A stretch of 37,514 bases of DNA. Origin: Marinobacter sp. Its GTDB lineage: Bacteria; Pseudomonadota; Gammaproteobacteria; Pseudomonadales; Oleiphilaceae. The first letter of the stretch is position 1, and each line of letters begins with the position of its first letter. Shown here piece by piece: positions 33,966 to 37,514 of this stretch. The DNA is taken from NCBI GenBank assembly GCA_030457765.1, contig JAKDUK010000025.1, forward strand, positions 1 to 37,514, written 5' to 3'. The notes beneath the pieces are model-generated. The model was not told where the DNA came from and ran no database searches. It saw only the letters and a program-made list of their open reading frames with translations. The position numbers were made by a program, and so were the translations under genes.

Positions 33966-34177
33966 TATCTGTCTCCTGAACTTTTGGGCCCCGTTGGTAC
34001 CTGATTGTATTTAACCGGTACCAGGTTCGTATCGGGAACATCGAACCTCATTGTAACTCTCGGGTATTAACCCTCCGTTAACTATGAATCATATTTGCGT
34101 ATTTTCAAACGATTTTTCGTTGCGATTTGTGCAGTTCCGTGCATTTTGCAGCGGTTTGCGCGGCGGGTCGCACCAAG
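33966..34177. promoter_or_regulatory. Intergenic region with TGGTACC inverted repeat
   Basis: This 212-base gap lies between the mutM stop and the start of the small exported protein gene. TGGTACC (33995-34001) and GGTACCA (34017-34023) form a perfect inverted repeat with a 15-base A+T-rich spacer, 30-58 bases before the exported gene's ATG on the minus strand. That position would suit an operator. No convincing -10 and -35 pair and no gene were found in the rest of the gap. Confidence 0.4.
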
Positions 34178-34990
34178 CTATCGCTGACATTGGCCGCAGT
34201 AAACAGTGGACCTGCCTCCCATGCGAACGTCTTTTAACAGTGTCCCGCACTCCGGGCAAGGCATGCCAGCCCGACCATATACCAGGAGAGACTGGGCGAA
34301 ATAGCCTGGTTTGCCGTCGCTGTTTACAAAATCCCGCAAGGTGGTGCCGCCCATTAAAATGGCAGCGCTCAGGGTTTCGCGAATGGCTTCCGCCAGGCGC
34401 TGGTATCGGTCTAGGCTGATGCGCCCTGCTTTGCGCTTGGGATGAATGCCTGCCTTGAAAAGGGCTTCGTTGGCGTAAATATTACCCACACCTACAACCA
34501 CCTGGTTGTTCATGATGAAGGATTTTATGGGTGTGTTTTTATGCCGCGACATTTGGAATAGCATCCGGCCGTTAAAATCCTGCGACAGGGGTTCTGGGCC
34601 TAGCCTGACAATCAACGGGTGCATGGCTACTGAATCAGTCCATAACCAACAGCCAAAACGCCGGGGGTCGTTAAAGCGCAAAATAACGCCGGAACGCAGC
34701 ACCAAGTCTATATGATCGTGTTTCTGTTCGGGCGTGTCGTCGGTGACAATGCGAAGGCTGCCAGACATACCTAAGTGAATAATAGCGGTGCCATGGTCCA
34801 GGTTCAGAAACAGGTATTTTGCGCGCCGATCTACGGTTCGGATGATTCGGCCTTCCATATGTGCGGCCAGGTCTTTGGGGACCGGCCAGCGCAAGTTGCC
34901 ATTACGCACCTTTAGCCTGGCAATGGTCTGTCCTTCGCAGTAGGGCGCAACACCGCGCCTTGTTGTTTCAACTTCGGGTAATTCGGGCAC
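34178..34990 (-). CDS. mutM: Formamidopyrimidine-DNA glycosylase (MutM/Fpg)
   Basis: MutM excises 8-oxoguanine and ring-opened purines and cuts the abasic site. The 270-residue protein begins PELPEVETTRRG after the initiator, so Pro2 is the Schiff-base nucleophile and Glu3 the general acid. The mid-protein HHH-like helix has VGVGNIYANEALF, and the C-terminal zinc finger has CPECG and CGQC. The frame runs 24 codons further upstream, but the GTG at 34990, with GGAG upstream, is the only start that exposes the catalytic proline. The gene is monocistronic here and divergent from the desaturase. Confidence 0.96.
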   Translation of the reverse strand: MPELPEVETTRRGVAPYCEGQTIARLKVRNGNLRWPVPKDLAAHMEGRIIRTVDRRAKYLFLNLDHGTAIIHLGMSGSLRIVTDDTPEQKHDHIDLVLRSGVILRFNDPRRFGCWLWTDSVAMHPLIVRLGPEPLSQDFNGRMLFQMSRHKNTPIKSFIMNNQVVVGVGNIYANEALFKAGIHPKRKAGRISLDRYQRLAEAIRETLSAAILMGGTTLRDFVNSDGKPGYFAQSLLVYGRAGMPCPECGTLLKDVRMGGRSTVYCGQCQR

Positions 34991-35149
34991 GTAGCTGATC
35001 TCCAGGTAAGTCCGCAGTGCACATTGTGCAGTAAGTGTGAACCGTAACAAATTTGCCGCCATGGCCTGTTGTTGTGGCTAACACCTGTACGCTAAAGTAT
35101 GGTTGCTGGCGCTTTATGGTCGCTATAGATTTTGATTTGAGGAACAACT

Positions 35150-36328
35150 ATGTGGTTTAACGGTCTACTTGACCTGTCTGTGATGCAGCTCATCCTGGTT
35201 GCAGTGGGTATGACCCACATCACTATTATTAGTGTCACGCTTTACCTGCATCGCCATTCGGCTCACAACTCACTGGATCTGCACCCTGTACTGAAGCACT
35301 TTTTCCGCTTTTGGTTGTGGCTGACTACCGCTCAGAATACCAAAGAATGGACAGCGATCCATCGTAAACACCACGCCAAGTGTGAAACCGAAGAGGATCC
35401 GCACAGCCCGGTGGTGCTTGGCATAAAGAAGGTGTTATTTGAAGGTGCGGAGCTTTACGCCTCGGCGGCTACAACCGAAAATCTTGAGCGCTATGGCCAA
35501 CGCACACCGGAAGACTGGGTGGAGCGCAAGGTATACAGCCGCTACCGAATGTTGGGTGTTATGCTGATGGCAGCCATTAATTTGGCGCTGTTTGGTGTGC
35601 ACGGCATCTGGATTTGGGCTGTGCAAATGATCTGGATTCCCTTCTGGGCTGCCGGCGTGGTGAATGGCGTTGGGCACTGGATGGGTTATCGAAACTTTGA
35701 ATGCGCCGACAACGCCCGCAACATTTCCCCTCTAGGGATATTGATCGGCGGTGAAGAACTGCACAACAACCACCACACCTACCCGAATTCGTCCAAGCTC
35801 TCGCGTCGTTGGTATGAAGTAGACATTGGCTGGGGTTACATTCGTATGTTTCAGCTGTTCGGATTGGCTAAACCTAAAGGGTATCGCCCCATTGCCCACT
35901 ATGTGCCGGGCAAGCAGGAAGTGGATGTAGAAACCGTGCAGGCCATTGCCAACAACCGCTTTGATATTATGCGTCAATACCGTAAGCGGGTAACGGAGCC
36001 AGTTTTACGGCAGCAGAAGAGCCTGATAAACGATGAGATCCGCCCCAGGTATCGCAAGCTCAAGCAACTTCTCTCGCGGGAAGTCACGCTGATAAAACCG
36101 CGGGAAAAAGAAACACTCGAGTCGGTTCTGGAGAGCAATGCCGTTTTGCGCCAGATTTACGAAAAAAGCCACGAACTACAGGCGCTTTGGCGCCAGCGCG
36201 GGCTCAAACCCCAGGATAAACTGCAAGCACTAATGGAGTGGTGTAAAGAAGCGGAGGCTAGCGGCATCCGGTACCTGGAAGAGTTTGCGGCCCATTTGCG
36301 GGCTTATTCTTTACGTCCTGCTGTCTGA
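35150..36328 (+). CDS. Acyl-lipid/acyl-CoA fatty acid desaturase
   Basis: This membrane di-iron desaturase introduces a double bond into fatty acyl chains, probably at delta-9, and helps set membrane fluidity. The 392-residue protein has the three histidine boxes HRHSAH (34-39), HRKHH (71-75) and HNNHH (205-209). Membrane segments lie at about 8-30, 48-62, 132-152 and 155-172. GHWMGYRNFEC before the third box is typical. After about residue 285 comes a highly charged helical tail of some 100 residues, with no known catalytic role. GAGGA lies before the ATG. A regulator (DesT) is not adjacent, and no DesT-type operator was seen. Confidence 0.9.
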   Translation: MWFNGLLDLSVMQLILVAVGMTHITIISVTLYLHRHSAHNSLDLHPVLKHFFRFWLWLTTAQNTKEWTAIHRKHHAKCETEEDPHSPVVLGIKKVLFEGAELYASAATTENLERYGQRTPEDWVERKVYSRYRMLGVMLMAAINLALFGVHGIWIWAVQMIWIPFWAAGVVNGVGHWMGYRNFECADNARNISPLGILIGGEELHNNHHTYPNSSKLSRRWYEVDIGWGYIRMFQLFGLAKPKGYRPIAHYVPGKQEVDVETVQAIANNRFDIMRQYRKRVTEPVLRQQKSLINDEIRPRYRKLKQLLSREVTLIKPREKETLESVLESNAVLRQIYEKSHELQALWRQRGLKPQDKLQALMEWCKEAEASGIRYLEEFAAHLRAYSLRPAV

Positions 36329-36360
36329 GCCAGTCTCCGCTGTGCGCTTGTATGGCAAAG

Positions 36361-36380
36361 GCCCGCTCCGCGGGCGTTTT
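36361..36380 (+). terminator. Terminator between desaturase gene and rsmD
   Basis: GCCCGC (36361-36366), a three-base loop TCC and GCGGGC (36370-36375) form a compact six-pair GC hairpin followed by GTTTTG. It lies 33 bases after the desaturase stop. The hairpin also lies past the rsmD stop on the other strand, but there only CTTTG follows, so it is mainly a plus-strand terminator. Confidence 0.7.
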
Positions 36381-36392
36381 GTCAGCCTCTTT

Positions 36393-37067
36393 TTAGTTTG
36401 TTTCTTCAGTATTTTTGCCGACATTTATGGGCATCACCCTGTATAGGCAGTAGGTGACCTGCCCTGAGATTTTATGGCGATGCAGCTGCCAGTTGGCGGG
36501 TGCAGGCGGTGCTGGTATTTCACTTTCATGCTCTACATAGACCCAGCCGCCGGGCTTTACCCAGCCTTGTGCGCCCAGCAACGGAAACAGTGTGTTTAAC
36601 CAGCCTTGTCGAAACGGCGGATCCATGAAAACAATATCGAACGGCTGCCGTACAGGCTGGCCGAGATAAGTGTCGGCACTGGTACACACCACCGTGCCAG
36701 ATTCGGCGCCAAGCAGCCGAAGATTGCCCCTAAGCGCCGTTGTTAGAGCGGCGCTGTTATCCACAAGTGTGGCGTGGGTTGCGCCCCTGGAAAGCGCTTC
36801 TAACCCCAGTGCGCCAGAACCGGAAAACAGGTCGAGGCAGTCGCTTCCCGCCAGGTAAATTGAAAGCCAGTTAAACAGGGTTTCCCGTGTGCGAGCTGGA
36901 GTTGGACGTACGCCGCCGGCGTCGGGAAAGCGCAGCTTTCGGCTACGCCAATCACCACCAATAATGCGCAGCTCGCCGGAAGACCCCAAACTTTGGCTTG
37001 ATCCTCTGGCAGCACCCCTGGTTGGCTTGTTTGAAAGGTGCGGGCCTGCGGGTTTTCTGCGCGGCAT
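36393..37067 (-). CDS. rsmD: 16S rRNA (guanine-N2-966) methyltransferase RsmD
   Basis: RsmD methylates G966 of 16S rRNA in assembled 30S subunits using S-adenosylmethionine. The 224-residue protein has the SAM loop DLFSGSGALGLEALSRGA (79-96) and the catalytic DPPF (149-152), preceded by RIIGGDWRSRKL and RPTPARTRETLFNWL. A basic, Ser/Gly-rich extension of about 32 residues precedes the fold. It is divergent from the probable ftsY with 158 bases between, a common gammaproteobacterial arrangement. The gap contains TAGAAT at 37175-37180 as a weak -10 candidate for ftsY. Confidence 0.95.
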   Translation of the reverse strand: MPRRKPAGPHLSNKPTRGAARGSSQSLGSSGELRIIGGDWRSRKLRFPDAGGVRPTPARTRETLFNWLSIYLAGSDCLDLFSGSGALGLEALSRGATHATLVDNSAALTTALRGNLRLLGAESGTVVCTSADTYLGQPVRQPFDIVFMDPPFRQGWLNTLFPLLGAQGWVKPGGWVYVEHESEIPAPPAPANWQLHRHKISGQVTYCLYRVMPINVGKNTEETN

Positions 37068-37225
37068 ATCTTGGCTCCGGAGGCGGATTAGGTTTGCTGT
37101 GCGAGGCGTATCTTAGCGGAAATCGGGCCAGTCATGATAATCCAAGTCATCCTCACTTCCCGCAGACAGTCTGCTAGAATGTGCGTTTTATTTGTCCCGC
37201 CCATTTACACTGATGGTAAGACTTT

Positions 37226-37514
<289 letters not shown>

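Overview
The window reads as chromosomal DNA of a free-living gammaproteobacterium close to Pseudomonas. The gene content, moderate-to-high G+C and protein style suggest Marinobacter or a near relative; this is an inference without a database search. Coding density is high. I see no insertion sequence, phage gene, CRISPR array, rRNA or tRNA.

Layout. (1) 1-1812: the tail of an unidentified gene, folE (GTP cyclohydrolase I, minus strand), and a plus-strand alpha/beta hydrolase resembling the MEST family. (2) 1834-3905, minus strand: a zur-znuC-znuB zinc-uptake operon with overlapping genes and a Zur-box-like operator over its -10 element; no znuA is present. (3) 4019-17431, minus strand: a complete Pil-Chp chemosensory operon (pilG, pilH, pilI, pilJ, pilK, chpA, chpB, chpC) that controls type IV pili, with a 2477-residue ChpA kinase. 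(4) 17729-23464, plus strand: gshB, tonB-like, yqgE, ruvX, pyrR, pyrB and a catalytically dead dihydroorotase (pyrC'). These genes are mostly overlapping or closely spaced. Regions 3 and 4 reproduce the P. aeruginosa order around pilG and pyrB. (5) 23668-28433: a TRAP-type uptake module made of a periplasmic solute-binding protein, a TatT-like lipoprotein and a fused TRAP permease, with an HU gene (minus strand) set between the first two. This is the least described part of the window. (6) 28440-33529, minus strand: a histone-deacetylase-family amidohydrolase, then pckA, hslO, hslR and a yrfG-like HAD nucleotidase, the last four in an order also known from enterobacteria. (7) 33633-37514: a small exported hypothetical protein, mutM, a fatty acid desaturase, rsmD, and the start of a probable ftsY that runs off the window inside a Pro-Glu hexanucleotide repeat.

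How the parts work together. PilJ, PilI and ChpC would couple surface or chemical signals to ChpA; PilK and ChpB adapt the receptor; PilG and PilH carry the output to the pilus motors. The adjacent TonB-like gene may belong to the same surface-motility biology. PyrR, PyrB and PyrC' cover the aspartate transcarbamoylase step of pyrimidine synthesis and its control. Zur, ZnuC and ZnuB handle zinc import, and FolE, a zinc enzyme, lies nearby. The TRAP module would import an unknown, probably anionic, solute.
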